A DNA stretch of 64,000 nt, from assembly GCF_014652875.1 (NCBI RefSeq), contig NZ_BMZQ01000002.1:186001-250000 (forward strand), in the 5' to 3' direction. Of this stretch, positions 34,906-44,384 are shown piece after piece. Positions within the stretch are counted from its first letter, which is position 1. The number at the start of each line of letters is the position of its first letter. The notes below the pieces were generated by a model. The model was not told the DNA's origin, searched no databases, and worked only from the letters and a program-made list of their open reading frames with translations. The stretch is from Tianweitania populi (lineage in GTDB: Bacteria > Pseudomonadota > Alphaproteobacteria > Rhizobiales > Rhizobiaceae). Position numbers and translations under genes: made by a program.

Positions 34906-35910
34906 ATGGACGCCACGCTTGCTTTTCCGCTGCTCGTCGGCTTGATCGGTGTCGCTCTCCTGTTCGACTTCCTGAACGGGCTGCACGACGCCGCCAATTC
35001 GATCGCGACCATCGTTTCCACTCGCGTGCTGCGGCCGCAATATGCGGTGTTCTGGGCTGCGACCTTCAACTTCATCGCGTTCTTGTTCTTCGGCCTGCAT
35101 GTGGCGGAAACGCTGGGCACCGGCATCATCGACGCCAATACGATCGATGCGACCGTGGTGTTCGCCGCCCTCATGGGTGCGATCGTCTGGAACGTCGTCA
35201 CTTGGCGGCTCGGCATTCCGTCGAGCAGTTCGCATGCGCTGATCGGCGGGTTGGTTGGAGCAGGCGTCGCCAAATCCGGCGGCGGCGCAATCGTCTGGTC
35301 GGGGCTGCTGAAAACCTCGGCCGCCATTGTTCTTTCGCCGGCGACCGGCTTCGTGCTTGCGCTGGTGCTTGTGCTGATCGTCGCCTGGGTGTTCGTGCGC
35401 AGCACCCCCTTTGCGGTCGATCGCACCTTCCGCATCATGCAGTTCATTTCCGCCTCGCTCTATTCGCTGGGCCATGGCGGCAATGATGCGCAGAAGACGA
35501 TGGGGATCATCGCCGTGCTCTTGTATTCGCAAGGGCTGCTCGGAGACACGTTCTATGTGCCGCTCTGGGTGGTGTTGTCGTGCCAAAGCGTGCTGGCGCT
35601 GGGCACCCTGTTCGGTGGCTGGCGCATCGTTCATACGATGGGCTCCAAGATCACGCGTCTCAATCCCATGCAGGGTTTCTGCGCGGAAACCGGCGGCGCT
35701 ATTACAATCTTTATGGCGACCTGGCTCGGCATTCCCGTATCCACCACCCACACGATCACAGGCGCGATCGTCGGCGTGGGGGCTGCACGCCGCGTTTCGG
35801 CCGTGCGGTGGGGCATCGCCGGCAACATCGTTGTTGCCTGGGTCATTACGATTCCCGTCACCGCGCTGATCGCCGCGATCTTTTACGCCGTCACCGCGTT
35901 CATCGTTTAA
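34906..35910 (+). CDS. pit: Low-affinity inorganic phosphate transporter Pit
   Basis: 334 residues, about ten TM segments, with both inverted Pit signatures: FDFLNGLHDAANSIATIVSTRVL near the N-terminus and SLYSLGHGGNDAQKTMGIIAVLL in the middle, plus GIPSSSSHALIGG and GIPVSTTHTITGAIVG. It imports metal-phosphate with protons across the inner membrane and is active when phosphate is plentiful. It forms an operon with the DUF47 gene. Confidence 0.93.
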   Translation: MDATLAFPLLVGLIGVALLFDFLNGLHDAANSIATIVSTRVLRPQYAVFWAATFNFIAFLFFGLHVAETLGTGIIDANTIDATVVFAALMGAIVWNVVTWRLGIPSSSSHALIGGLVGAGVAKSGGGAIVWSGLLKTSAAIVLSPATGFVLALVLVLIVAWVFVRSTPFAVDRTFRIMQFISASLYSLGHGGNDAQKTMGIIAVLLYSQGLLGDTFYVPLWVVLSCQSVLALGTLFGGWRIVHTMGSKITRLNPMQGFCAETGGAITIFMATWLGIPVSTTHTITGAIVGVGAARRVSAVRWGIAGNIVVAWVITIPVTALIAAIFYAVTAFIV

Positions 35911-35973
35911 CATCTGACCTTGCACATCATGGGCAAGATCGTGAGAAGGAGGTCCTTAGCCGGTTAAGATTCG

Positions 35974-36444
35974 ATGGCGACTATGAAAGAGAAACGAGCC
36001 AAGGCGCTCGTCAAGAAGGGCAAGACGATCCGTCAGGTTGCCGTGCTCCCTTACCGGGAGCGCGAGAGCGGCCTCGAGATCCTGTTGCTGACATCGCGCG
36101 GAACCAAACGCTTCGTGATTCCAAAGGGCTGGCCGATGAAGGGCAAGGCGGATTGGGAAGCGGCAGCGGTCGAGGCCAAGCAGGAAGCTGGGCTCGTTGG
36201 CGAGGTCGATGTCGAACCGCGTGGAAGCTATGCCTATTGGAAGCGGCTGAAGACGATCTTCGTGCCGGTGACCGTTACGGTTTTCGGGCTGCGGGTGACC
36301 GAAGAACTTTCGCAATTTCGCGAACGGGGCCAGCGTGAACGCGCCTGGGTCAGCCCGCAACAGGCGCAGATGCTGGTCGACGAACCCCATCTCATCAGCC
36401 TGATTGCATCCTTCAAAGAGCAACTGAGCGGCAAGGCGGCCTAG
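35974..36444 (+). CDS. Nudix hydrolase, DIPP-like, with altered Nudix box
   Basis: 156 residues. VLPYRERESGLEILLLTSRGTKRFVIPKGWPMKGKADWEAAAVEAKQEAGLVGEV is the Nudix fold core of the diphosphoinositol/Ap4A-type subgroup. The box keeps Gly, one Glu of the metal pair and the final Gly, but the usual R-E-x-x-E-E reads V-E-A-K-Q-E, so one metal-binding Glu is Gln. Activity may be reduced or altered. It abuts the convergent kinase gene with no gap. Confidence 0.8.
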   Translation: MATMKEKRAKALVKKGKTIRQVAVLPYRERESGLEILLLTSRGTKRFVIPKGWPMKGKADWEAAAVEAKQEAGLVGEVDVEPRGSYAYWKRLKTIFVPVTVTVFGLRVTEELSQFRERGQRERAWVSPQQAQMLVDEPHLISLIASFKEQLSGKAA

Positions 36445-37944
36445 TTAGCCGCTGTTGCGCATGGCCGCGCGCACATCGTCCAGCCGCACCGGCTGGTCGG
36501 GGATGCTGATCGCGAACACCGTGCGGCCGCCGACACTTTCCACCAGTTCGATCGTGCCGCCATGGGCGCGCGCAAGCTCCTGCGCGATGGCCAGGCCAAG
36601 ACCCGTGCCGCCGCTGCGCGCCGATCCCCGGAAGGCAGCAAACAGGTTCTGGCGGGCTTTTTCCGGCAGGCCGGGCCCGGTATCGGAAACGGTGATGCGG
36701 CATACCGTTCCCATGCGCTCGGCCGAAACAGTCAGGCGCGAAACCACCGCCGAAGACGCATCTGCCGCCATAGCCTGCAGGGCGTTGCGGCAGAGATTAT
36801 TGAGGATGCGGAACAGCTGATCGGCATCGGCATCGATCTCGAGCGCGGGATCAACCGCATTGATGAATTCGAGCGGACCGTCCGGCTCGATGCCCAAGAG
36901 TTCGCTGACATCTTCCACCAACTGATGCAGGCGAACCAGACGGCGGGTCGGTGGCGCTTCCTGGGCGCGGCCATAGGCCAGCACATCCTCGGAGTAGGAC
37001 ACGGCGCGGTCCAGCGTGCGCACGAGCTTGGGCGCGAAGGCTTGAACGGCCGGATCATGCACGGCGCGCAAACGGTCCGACATCAGCTGGGCCGAAGCCA
37101 GGATGTTGCGCATGTCGTGATTGATCTTCGACACGGCGAGGCCGAGATCAGCCAGATGCTTTTGTTCGCCAAGCTGTCGCTGAAGCTGGCTTTGCATTGC
37201 CGACAAACCGCGCTCGGCCGAACCCAGCTCGTCGTCGCGCGCCCGCGGCTGGATGATGCGGCCGGGATTGTCCGGCTGGTCGGCAAAGTCGCGCATGGAA
37301 TTGCGCATGCGCCGGATCGGATGCACCATCATCTGCAAGATGGTGAAGAAGACGAGACCGGCGGTAAACACCGAGATCAGCAAGGACAAAAGCACGATGT
37401 TGCGAGCGTAGACCAGCATCGCTCGCCTCAGATCATTGTCGCGGATGATCAGCTCGAACTGCTTTTCGCTGTCACCGACATGGCCATAAACGCGCAAAAC
37501 GCGGTCTCCGCCGAAGATCAGCGTATCGAAAGCGCGGCCAATTGCTGACACCGGACCGAGATTGTCGAGGTCGACATGCTCATCGACTTCCGGCGGCATG
37601 TCGGCTGCCAGCAGAAGCTGAGATTCTCCTTCCTCCCGCACGGCAATGGCGATGGCGCCGACGGAGCGAAGCACATCTTCCTGTGCCGCGTCTTCCAGCG
37701 GACCGGGATCGGCGCGCAGGAGAACGAGGCTGATGGCGGCGGCCGTGCTCAGCCTTTGTTCAAACCACTGCATACGGAAATTGGCGATGGTAGGCGGGAA
37801 GATCAGCACTTCCGCCGTCATCACGAACAGGATCGTCAGGATCAGAAGCTTGGTGGACAGCCGGCGCAGAAAAGGGATGCGCTCGGCGGCGGCAGCGGCG
37901 CCAGCAGCATCGGCCATCCCGGTGTTGGCGGCGATATCCGCCAT
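36445..37944 (-). CDS. Orphan membrane sensor histidine kinase
   Basis: 499 residues: TM1 (about 32-54), a periplasmic sensor of about 125 residues, TM2 (about 183-207), HAMP (HPIRRMRNSMRDFADQ), a linker coiled coil, H-box VSKINHDMRNILASAQLM with the phospho-acceptor His, N-box LFRILNNLCRNALQAM, and ATP-lid boxes DTGPGLPEKA and GGTGLGLAIAQELARAHGG. AAGGGA precedes the ATG. No response regulator gene is adjacent, so its partner is encoded elsewhere. The signal sensed is unknown. Confidence 0.88.
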   Translation of the reverse strand: MADIAANTGMADAAGAAAAAERIPFLRRLSTKLLILTILFVMTAEVLIFPPTIANFRMQWFEQRLSTAAAISLVLLRADPGPLEDAAQEDVLRSVGAIAIAVREEGESQLLLAADMPPEVDEHVDLDNLGPVSAIGRAFDTLIFGGDRVLRVYGHVGDSEKQFELIIRDNDLRRAMLVYARNIVLLSLLISVFTAGLVFFTILQMMVHPIRRMRNSMRDFADQPDNPGRIIQPRARDDELGSAERGLSAMQSQLQRQLGEQKHLADLGLAVSKINHDMRNILASAQLMSDRLRAVHDPAVQAFAPKLVRTLDRAVSYSEDVLAYGRAQEAPPTRRLVRLHQLVEDVSELLGIEPDGPLEFINAVDPALEIDADADQLFRILNNLCRNALQAMAADASSAVVSRLTVSAERMGTVCRITVSDTGPGLPEKARQNLFAAFRGSARSGGTGLGLAIAQELARAHGGTIELVESVGGRTVFAISIPDQPVRLDDVRAAMRNSG

Positions 37945-38022
37945 CGAAGGTCCCTTTCAAGGCGCGGGCAACAAAGGCCTGCGGCGGATGCAAAACCGCT
38001 TCGCGCTCTTGCTGGACCTGCT

Positions 38023-39447
38023 CTAGCCGAACAGCCGCAATCCGCCAAGCAGGCCGCGAAGAACAGGCTTTCGCGTCATCTCCTGGAAATAGGTGACTGC
38101 CGCGCGTTTGCCAATTTCGCCTGTTGTCGGATAGGGCGCGACATAGTCGGTCATGTCGCGCAGGCTCAAGCCCTTCGACAAAGCGAGCGCCCAGACATGG
38201 ATCAGCTCGGCGGCATTGCGGCCGACGATCGTCGCACCGAGGATCGCACCATTCTTGCCGGCGAGCACCTTGATGAAGCCATTCGTCTCATGCTCGATCT
38301 GGGCGCGGTCATTGTCCGCCATGTTCCAGCGCAGCACGCGATGCTCGATGCCCCTGCCCCGCGCTTCGCCTTCGTTCATGCCGACGGATGCGATTTCGGG
38401 ATCGGTGTAGGTGACATGAGGCACGATCTCGTGGCGGACTTCAGCCGACAGCCGGAACAAGATCGGCCGCAGCACGAGGCCGCCATGATAGTTGGCGGCA
38501 TGGGTGGAGTGTCCGCCCGCCACATCGCCGACGGCATAAACGCGAGAGTTGGTGACGCTGCGCAGGCCTTCATCCACCGTGATGCCATCCGGCGAGTAAG
38601 CGATGCCGGCCGCGTTCAAACCAAGCTCGCTGATGTTGGGAATGCGGCCGGCCGCAACGAGCAGGTGCGAGCCATCGAGAACCGAGGCCTTGCCGGCACT
38701 TTCCAGATGAAGCCGGATGCCCTCGTCGCCCTTTTCAACGCGCGTGACGGAGGTGTTCTGCCTGACATCGACCCCCTCGCTCTTCAAAGCCGAGACCACG
38801 GCATCGGCGACATCGAGGTCCTGCTTGTAGAGGATGCGACCGAGTTCCAGCAGCGTGACCTTCGACCCCAGCCGCTGGTAAGCCTGCGCCATTGCCACGC
38901 CAACCGATCCGCCGCCGAGAACAACGAGCTTTGCCGGCAGGTCTTTTCGCTCAAAGATCGTTTCGTTGGTGAGGAAGTCGACCTTGTCCAGACCCGGGAT
39001 CGGCGGCACGCGCGGCGATGACCCGCTGGCCACCACGAAGCGCCGCGCTTTGATCGTGTAGCCGCCGGCCTCGATCACATCCTTGCCGAAGAAGCGCGCC
39101 GGCGCGTGGATGACCTGCGCGCCGGATTGAAGAAGGCGCTGTTCGGAATCGTTGGGCGCCAGCGTGTCGATCACGCCGCGGATATGCTTGTGCACGGCCC
39201 TGCAGTCGATCTCGGGTGCGGAAGTGCGAATGCCGAAACGGTTAGCCTGGCGAATATCGTGGACCTGTCGAGCGGCCGCGATCAGCGCCTTAGAAGGAAC
39301 GCAGCCATAGTTCAGGCGATTGCCGCCCATTTTGTTCTGCTCGATCAGCACCACGGACACGCCATAAGCGCGCGCGGCGGCGGCCACGGTCAAACCGCCG
39401 GACCCCGCGCCGATGACGCAGAGATCAGGCTTCAACAGCTTCGACAT
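38023..39447 (-). CDS. Lpd/MerA-like flavoprotein lacking one redox cysteine
   Basis: 474 residues of the pyridine nucleotide-disulfide oxidoreductase family: FAD motif VIGAGSGGLTVAAAA, NAD(P) motif VVLGGGSVGVAMAQAYQRLG, GDVAGGHSTHAANYHGG and the C-terminal dimer domain HVTYTDPEIASVG with YVAPYPTTGEIGKRAA. The redox-active disulfide is normally CLNxGC; here it reads R44-L-N-Y-G-C49, with codon CGC at 39316-39318. Dithiol chemistry of the lipoamide or mercuric type should therefore be lost, though FAD and NAD(P)H binding remain likely. Of two adjacent ATG codons, I chose the second (39447) for spacing from AAGGGGG. Confidence 0.85.
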   Translation of the reverse strand: MSKLLKPDLCVIGAGSGGLTVAAAARAYGVSVVLIEQNKMGGNRLNYGCVPSKALIAAARQVHDIRQANRFGIRTSAPEIDCRAVHKHIRGVIDTLAPNDSEQRLLQSGAQVIHAPARFFGKDVIEAGGYTIKARRFVVASGSSPRVPPIPGLDKVDFLTNETIFERKDLPAKLVVLGGGSVGVAMAQAYQRLGSKVTLLELGRILYKQDLDVADAVVSALKSEGVDVRQNTSVTRVEKGDEGIRLHLESAGKASVLDGSHLLVAAGRIPNISELGLNAAGIAYSPDGITVDEGLRSVTNSRVYAVGDVAGGHSTHAANYHGGLVLRPILFRLSAEVRHEIVPHVTYTDPEIASVGMNEGEARGRGIEHRVLRWNMADNDRAQIEHETNGFIKVLAGKNGAILGATIVGRNAAELIHVWALALSKGLSLRDMTDYVAPYPTTGEIGKRAAVTYFQEMTRKPVLRGLLGGLRLFG

Positions 39448-39914
39448 CATTCCCCCTTCTTGCCTGCCAGCAGCCTGTTTCGGCAGATCAAGCATCGCAG
39501 CTTGCTGGCACGTCTTCACCGAGCTCCATCGAAGGCGCCCTGAACAAGCTAAATTCGTGACAAAGAAGCTGGTTCCGTCGGCTTGCCTCTCGCTCACATC
39601 GGGGTAAGTCGTGGGTCTGCCGTTCAATACCACCGTTTGCCGGATCAGCATCGATCCCGCGCGAGAAGCTGTTGCAAACCGGGCCGTCGCCCGCGCCGTA
39701 GGCACTGGATGGATTGACTTAACGGGAGGGCTTGCCTAGAAGGCGCGCAACGCTCGGGCTCCGCTCCGACGCATTTTCGTGCGCCGGTGTGTTTGCTTAT
39801 TTTCAGATGCGGCTTGCCGCATTCATGAGAAACGCGTGTTCGTGGCGCCGGTAACATCCGGCATCCGTATCCATGATAGACCATAAGAAGGGCCGCACAC
39901 CGCGGTATTAAACA
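39448..39914. other. 467-base gene-free region upstream of rpmH
   Basis: No gene is supported. It carries the probable rpmH promoter (39714-39742) and a long leader that includes the 16-base palindrome ATGCGGC-TT-GCCGCAT (39807-39822). The half nearest 39447 should hold the promoter of the flavoprotein gene, but no clear motif is visible there. Confidence 0.7.
39714..39742 (+). promoter_or_regulatory. Sigma-70-type promoter for rpmH-rnpA
   Basis: TTGACT (39714-39719) and TAGAAG (39737-39742) are separated by exactly 17 bases, close to the housekeeping consensus. Transcription would start near 39750, leaving a leader of about 165 bases before rpmH. Confidence 0.6.
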
Positions 39915-40049
39915 ATGAAGCGTACCTATCAGCCGTCCAAGCTCGTCCGTAAGCGTCGTCACGGTTTCCGCGCGCGCATGGCCACCAAGGGTGGTCGCGC
40001 CGTTGTTGCCGCTCGCCGCAATCGCGGTCGCGCGCGTCTCTCGGCTTAA
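39915..40049 (+). CDS. rpmH: 50S ribosomal protein L34
   Basis: 44 codons: [20 protein letters not shown], then [19 protein letters not shown], the highly basic bL34 sequence in its usual alphaproteobacterial form. It is too short for common length cut-offs. rnpA starts 21 bases downstream, as in nearly all bacteria. Confidence 0.98.
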   Translation: MKRTYQPSKLVRKRRHGFRARMATKGGRAVVAARRNRGRARLSA

Positions 40050-40070
40050 TCAGCGACGAGCAGGCGAACG

Positions 40071-40505
40071 ATGTCCGGCAAAGGCCGGACCGGTGCTCCG
40101 GCTCCGGTTCGGCTCAAGAAGCGCGCCGAATTCCTGGCCGTGCGCCAGGGAGAAAAGCGCCGCGGGCCGTTTTTCCTGCTCGAAGTGCTGACTCATAGGG
40201 GTGATCAACCACCTAGGGTCGGCTTCACGGTGACCAAGAAGGTCGGCAATGCCGTGGTGCGTAACCGGGTCAAGCGCCGGTTGCGAGAAGCGGTGCGCGT
40301 CCATGCCGCGCATGACATGGCGCTCGGCACCGATTATGTGATCGTTGGACGGCAGGACTGTCTTGCCGCGCCGTTTGAAGACCTCGCTGGCGAGCTGTCG
40401 CGCCGAATTGCCAAGCCAGCCTCGCGTTCCACGCGCGATTATCCGCAAGCCGACAAACATCCGGGCGGAGCTAGGGTCAGGACCCCCCATGCAAACAAAC
40501 CGTAA
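40071..40505 (+). CDS. rnpA: RNase P protein component
   Basis: 144 residues. The RNR motif region [25 protein letters not shown] and the start [20 protein letters not shown] identify the basic subunit that helps RNase P RNA cut tRNA precursors. The C-terminal tail beyond about residue 120 is extra and overlaps the start of yidC by 17 bases. Confidence 0.97.
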   Translation: MSGKGRTGAPAPVRLKKRAEFLAVRQGEKRRGPFFLLEVLTHRGDQPPRVGFTVTKKVGNAVVRNRVKRRLREAVRVHAAHDMALGTDYVIVGRQDCLAAPFEDLAGELSRRIAKPASRSTRDYPQADKHPGGARVRTPHANKP

Positions 40506-42333
40506 TTTCTTCATCACGATCGCCCTTTCGGTGCTGATCCTGACGCTGTGGCAAGTGTTCTACATGAACCCGCGCATGGAAACGCAGCGCGAAGCCGCCC
40601 GCATCGAAGCGGAACAGCAGGCCGCGCAGCAGGGCCAACCGACCGCCGGCAACGCCGTGCCGCAGTCGGGCCCCGGCATCGGCGGTTCCGCGATGGCGCC
40701 GGCTGGCGGCGGCAATCCGGCCGTTCCGGGCACCGATGGCGCAACGCCGCAGTCGCGCGAACAGGCGCTCGCCGCCACGGCCCGCGTCCCGGTCGATACA
40801 CCGCGCATCAGCGGCTCCATCAACCTGCGCGGCGCGCGCATCGACGACATCAAGCTCAAGGACTACCACCTCACGGTGGACGACAGTTCGCCGCTGATCG
40901 AGCTGCTGAGCCCGGCCGGTTTGCCGAACGGTTATTTCGTGGAACTCGGCTACAGCGCCACCCAAGGCACGGCTGCCGGCCCGCTTCCCGGTGCCGACAC
41001 GGTCTGGCAGGTCGAAGGCGCCAACGCGACCCTGACTCCGTCCACGCCCGTCACGCTTGTTTACGACAACGGCCAGGGCCTCGTATTCCGCCGCACGATT
41101 TCGGTGGACGCCAGCTACATGTTCACCGTCAGCGACACGGTTGCCAACAATGGCGGCGCGCCGGTGAGCCTGGCGTCTTATGGCCGCGTCACACGCTTCG
41201 ACAAGCCGCTGGTTGCCAGCACCTATGTGCTGCATGAAGGCCTGATCGGCGTGACCGGCGAAGAAGGTCTGCAGGAGCACAAGTACAAGGCTCTGGAAGA
41301 CGACAAGCAGTTCGTGCCTGGCAAGTCCAACGATGGCTGGCTCGGCATCACTGACAAGTATTGGGCAACCGCCCTGGTGCCGTCGGCCAAGCAGCCGTTC
41401 CAGCCGCGTTATGCCTATTTCGACAGCGGTCGTCCGAGCTACCAGTCCGACTTCCTGAGTGACGCCGTCACGATCGCGCCGGGCCAGTCAGACACGCAGG
41501 AAACGCTGGTGTTTGCCGGCGCCAAGCAGGTCGAGACCATCAACGCCTACCAGACCGATCGCGAAATCCGACGCTTCGATCTCCTGATCGACTGGGGATG
41601 GTTCCACTTCATCACCAAGCCGATGTTCTGGCTCATCGACCACCTGTTCAAGCTGCTCGGCAATTTCGGTCTCGCCATTCTGGCGACCACCGTGATCGTC
41701 AAGGCCATCTTCTTCCCGCTCGCCAACAAGAGCTACAAGTCGATGGCAAACATGAAGAAGGTGCAGCCCAAGCTGCTTGAGATCCGCGAAAAGTACGCTG
41801 ACGACAAGATGAAGCAGCAGCAGGCCATGATGCAGCTGTACAAGACCGAGAAGATTAACCCGCTGGCGGGCTGCTGGCCGGTGCTGATCCAGATCCCGGT
41901 CTTCTTCGCGCTCTACAAGGTGCTCTACATCACCATCGAAATGCGGCACGCGCCGTTCTTCGGCTGGATCCAGGATCTGGCTGCGCCCGATCCGACCTCG
42001 GTGTTCAACCTGTTCGGCCTGCTGCCGTTCGCCGTGCCTGCCTTCCTGATGATCGGCGTCTGGCCGTTGATCATGGGCATCACGATGTTCCTGCAGATGC
42101 GAATGAACCCGACGCCGCCGGATCCGACACAAGCGATGATCTTCAACTACATGCCGATCATCTTCACCTTTATGATGGCCGGTTTCCCTGCAGGTCTCGT
42201 GATCTACTGGGCGTGGAACAACACGCTTTCGGTAACCCAGCAAGCGATCATCATGAAGCGCCAGGGCGCCAAGATCGAGCTGTGGGACAATCTCGTCGGC
42301 TTGTTCAAGCGAAAGCCGAAACCGGCGGAATAA
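40489..42333 (+). CDS. yidC: Membrane protein insertase YidC
   Basis: 614 residues. The ATG at 40489 gives the usual start [21 protein letters not shown], an N-terminal TM anchor; a periplasmic beta-sandwich P1 domain follows (about 95-350), then the insertase core with five TM regions ([72 protein letters not shown]). It inserts and folds inner-membrane proteins with or without SecYEG. It overlaps rnpA and ends in an intrinsic terminator. Confidence 0.97.
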   Translation: MQTNRNFFITIALSVLILTLWQVFYMNPRMETQREAARIEAEQQAAQQGQPTAGNAVPQSGPGIGGSAMAPAGGGNPAVPGTDGATPQSREQALAATARVPVDTPRISGSINLRGARIDDIKLKDYHLTVDDSSPLIELLSPAGLPNGYFVELGYSATQGTAAGPLPGADTVWQVEGANATLTPSTPVTLVYDNGQGLVFRRTISVDASYMFTVSDTVANNGGAPVSLASYGRVTRFDKPLVASTYVLHEGLIGVTGEEGLQEHKYKALEDDKQFVPGKSNDGWLGITDKYWATALVPSAKQPFQPRYAYFDSGRPSYQSDFLSDAVTIAPGQSDTQETLVFAGAKQVETINAYQTDREIRRFDLLIDWGWFHFITKPMFWLIDHLFKLLGNFGLAILATTVIVKAIFFPLANKSYKSMANMKKVQPKLLEIREKYADDKMKQQQAMMQLYKTEKINPLAGCWPVLIQIPVFFALYKVLYITIEMRHAPFFGWIQDLAAPDPTSVFNLFGLLPFAVPAFLMIGVWPLIMGITMFLQMRMNPTPPDPTQAMIFNYMPIIFTFMMAGFPAGLVIYWAWNNTLSVTQQAIIMKRQGAKIELWDNLVGLFKRKPKPAE

Positions 42334-42339
42334 ACATGC

Positions 42340-42371
42340 AAAAGGCCGGTTCCGACCGGCCTTTTCTTTTT
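42340..42371 (+). terminator. Intrinsic terminator after yidC
   Basis: AAAAGGCCGGT (42340-42350) pairs perfectly with ACCGGCCTTTT (42355-42365) around TCCG, followed by CTTTTTG. It closes the rpmH-rnpA-yidC unit and separates it from the acetyltransferase-engB pair. Confidence 0.85.
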
Positions 42372-42388
42372 GCACATGGAGACGCGCC

Positions 42389-43033
42389 ATGACGGGTCCC
42401 AATCCCAATATCAAGCATCCGATGGCGCCAGCGCATCGTCGCGTCGGCTTCCTCAGGCCATTGCTCGAAGGCGCCGAGAACATCGAGGTCGGCGACTTCA
42501 CCTATTACGACGATCCGAACGGCCCCGAGAATTTCCGCGAGCGCTGCGTCCTCTACCATTACCCGTTCGTCGGCGATCGGCTGGTGATCGGCCGCTTTTG
42601 CGCGCTGGCCGAGGGCGTCAGCTTCATCATGAACGGCGCAAACCATGCGATGTCTGGCTTCTCCACCTTTCCGTTCAACATCTTCGGCCATGGCTGGGAG
42701 GACGGTTTCGACCCCGCTACCTGGGCTGCGGAAAACCGGGGCGATACGATCGTAGGCCACGATGTGTGGATCGGCACGCAGGCAATGATTATGCCGGGCG
42801 TCATCATCGGCAGCGGTGCTATCATCGCCAGCCGTGCGGTTGTGGTTTCCGACGTTGCGCCCTACACGATCGTTGGCGGTAACCCTGCCAAGCCGATCCG
42901 GCGGCGTTTCAGCGATGCCGTCATCGAGCGGCTGCTTGCGATCGCCTGGTGGGACTGGCCCGTCGACAAGATCAGCCGCAACCTGGATGCAATACGGGGC
43001 GCCGACCTCGACCTTTTGGAGGCCGCAGAATGA
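42389..43033 (+). CDS. CatB/Vat-type xenobiotic O-acetyltransferase
   Basis: 214 residues of the left-handed beta-helix XAT family: [35 protein letters not shown] (with the catalytic-type His), [59 protein letters not shown]. Relatives acetylate chloramphenicol or streptogramins, but many have other substrates, so resistance is only possible. GGAG precedes the ATG. Its stop overlaps the engB start (ATGA), so the acetyltransferase is the translational leader of an essential GTPase gene; a terminator separates it from yidC. Confidence 0.87.
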   Translation: MTGPNPNIKHPMAPAHRRVGFLRPLLEGAENIEVGDFTYYDDPNGPENFRERCVLYHYPFVGDRLVIGRFCALAEGVSFIMNGANHAMSGFSTFPFNIFGHGWEDGFDPATWAAENRGDTIVGHDVWIGTQAMIMPGVIIGSGAIIASRAVVVSDVAPYTIVGGNPAKPIRRRFSDAVIERLLAIAWWDWPVDKISRNLDAIRGADLDLLEAAE

Positions 43034-43683
43034 CCGAAACCGTCGCCACCCTCGAGCCCGGCCTGTTCAAGCGGCCTTGGGTGTTCATTCGCGGCGTGCC
43101 AGACATGAAGTTCCTGCCGCCGGAAGGCCCGCCGGAAGTGGCCTTTGCCGGCCGCTCCAATGTCGGCAAGTCCTCGCTGATCAACGCGCTGCTCGAGCAG
43201 AAGGGTTTGGCGCGCACGTCGAACACGCCCGGCCGCACGCAAGAACTCAACTATTTCGTGCCGGAGGGTTTTTCGGGCGAAGGTGGGGATCTGCCGCCGA
43301 TCGCGCTAGTCGATATGCCGGGCTATGGCTTTGCGCAGGCGCCGAAGGAGCAGGTCGATCGCTGGACCAAGCTCGTGTTCGATTACCTCAAAGGCCGCGT
43401 GACGCTGAAACGCGTTTACCTGCTGATCGACGGTCGCCACGGCATCATGAAGCGCGACGAAGAAGTCATGGCGTTGTTGGACAAAGCCGCCGTGTCCTAT
43501 CAGGTCGTGCTGACCAAAGCCGACAAGCTGAAGACGCCGGGCGTCGGGCGTCTGCTCGGGGAAACAAGCGAGAAGATCAAGAAGCGCCCTGCTGCCTTCC
43601 CTGAAGTCCTCGCGACCTCATCGGAAAAAGGCGAAGGGATCGACGACGTCCGCGCTGCAATCTTGACGGCAGCGCGTAGCTAA
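43030..43683 (+). CDS. engB: Ribosome-biogenesis GTPase YihA/YsxC/EngB
   Basis: 217 residues with G1 [12 protein letters not shown]2/switch region [18 protein letters not shown]3 [15 protein letters not shown]4 TKADKLK and G5 ATSSEKGEG. It assists assembly of the large ribosomal subunit. The ATG at 43030 overlaps the acetyltransferase stop. In related genomes engB lies next to argB; here the two are separated by the minus-strand msrB-fasciclin-sigma group. Confidence 0.95.
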   Translation: MTETVATLEPGLFKRPWVFIRGVPDMKFLPPEGPPEVAFAGRSNVGKSSLINALLEQKGLARTSNTPGRTQELNYFVPEGFSGEGGDLPPIALVDMPGYGFAQAPKEQVDRWTKLVFDYLKGRVTLKRVYLLIDGRHGIMKRDEEVMALLDKAAVSYQVVLTKADKLKTPGVGRLLGETSEKIKKRPAAFPEVLATSSEKGEGIDDVRAAILTAARS

Positions 43684-43698
43684 GCCTGGCGTCAGCCT

Positions 43699-44208
43699 TC
43701 AGGCCGCGATCGGCTTGAAGGTCATGGCCACGCCATTGATGCAATGGCGCTTGCCGGTGGGCATAGGCCCATCGTCGAAGATATGGCCGAGATGCCCGCC
43801 GCAGCGGGAACAATGGCATTCGGTGCGCAGCATCAGGAAGGAGCGATCCTCGCTGGTGCCCACCGCATTCGGCACCGCTTCCCAGAAGCTCGGCCAGCCC
43901 GTGCCAGAATCGAACTTCTTGTCCGAGGCATAAACAGCCTGATCGCAGCCGGCGCAAAAGAACATGCCCTTGCGGTGCTCTTCGTTGAGCGGGCTGGTGA
44001 AGGCGCGCTCGGTGTCTTCCTTACGAAGAACGGCAAACTGCTGCTTCGTCAGCTGCGAGCGCCATTCATCCTCGGTCTTGCTGACCGGAAAGCCCGATCG
44101 GGGCTCTTCGGCATTTGCCGCACCGACAAAGCGCGAAAACAAGAATGACCCGGTTGCGGCCAGAACAGCGAAGGCTGCCGTTCCCGTCAGGAAATCGCGT
44201 CGTGGCAT
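43699..44208 (-). CDS. msrB: Peptide-methionine (R)-S-oxide reductase MsrB, Tat-type signal
   Basis: 169 residues. The N-terminus MPRRDFLTGTAAFAVLAATG is a twin-arginine-like signal or anchor, so the enzyme should work outside the cytoplasm. The core holds two zinc CxxC motifs (CAGC, CSRC), GWPSFWEAV and the catalytic RHCINGVAM. It repairs methionine-R-sulfoxide in proteins. GGAGG precedes the ATG at 44208. It follows the fasciclin gene on the same strand across a hairpin and fits an envelope oxidative-stress theme. Confidence 0.93.
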   Translation of the reverse strand: MPRRDFLTGTAAFAVLAATGSFLFSRFVGAANAEEPRSGFPVSKTEDEWRSQLTKQQFAVLRKEDTERAFTSPLNEEHRKGMFFCAGCDQAVYASDKKFDSGTGWPSFWEAVPNAVGTSEDRSFLMLRTECHCSRCGGHLGHIFDDGPMPTGKRHCINGVAMTFKPIAA

Positions 44209-44298
44209 GAAGACCTCCAAAGGAAGCATCGCTGGAATGAAGACTTGGGGCGGCCTGCGCCCTTCCCTCATGTGGGAATGACGCCCTGAAACACAAAG

Positions 44299-44329
44299 GC
44301 CCTGCAAGACCAGAAATGGCCTGCAGGGC
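44299..44329 (-). terminator. Hairpin between fasciclin and msrB
   Basis: GCCCTGCA (44299-44306) and TGCAGGGC (44322-44329) are perfect 8-base arms around 15 bases, past the fasciclin stop. There is no T run, so msrB may still be reached by read-through. Confidence 0.45.
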
Positions 44330-44384
44330 AAGTGGCGCGCGGCGAGCTTACGGAAGAACCGCGCGCATGAGAGACCTCGAAAGC

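Noticed and set aside
34699-35925. 408-codon minus-strand frame
   Set aside because: Antisense to pit and the DUF47 gene; low-complexity charged sequence and no motif.
39540-39580. GGAAC on the minus strand upstream of the flavoprotein gene as an EcfG promoter
   Set aside because: The -10 position reads AATT, not CGTT.
41488-42501. 337-codon minus-strand frame
   Set aside because: Antisense to the yidC core and running through its terminator.
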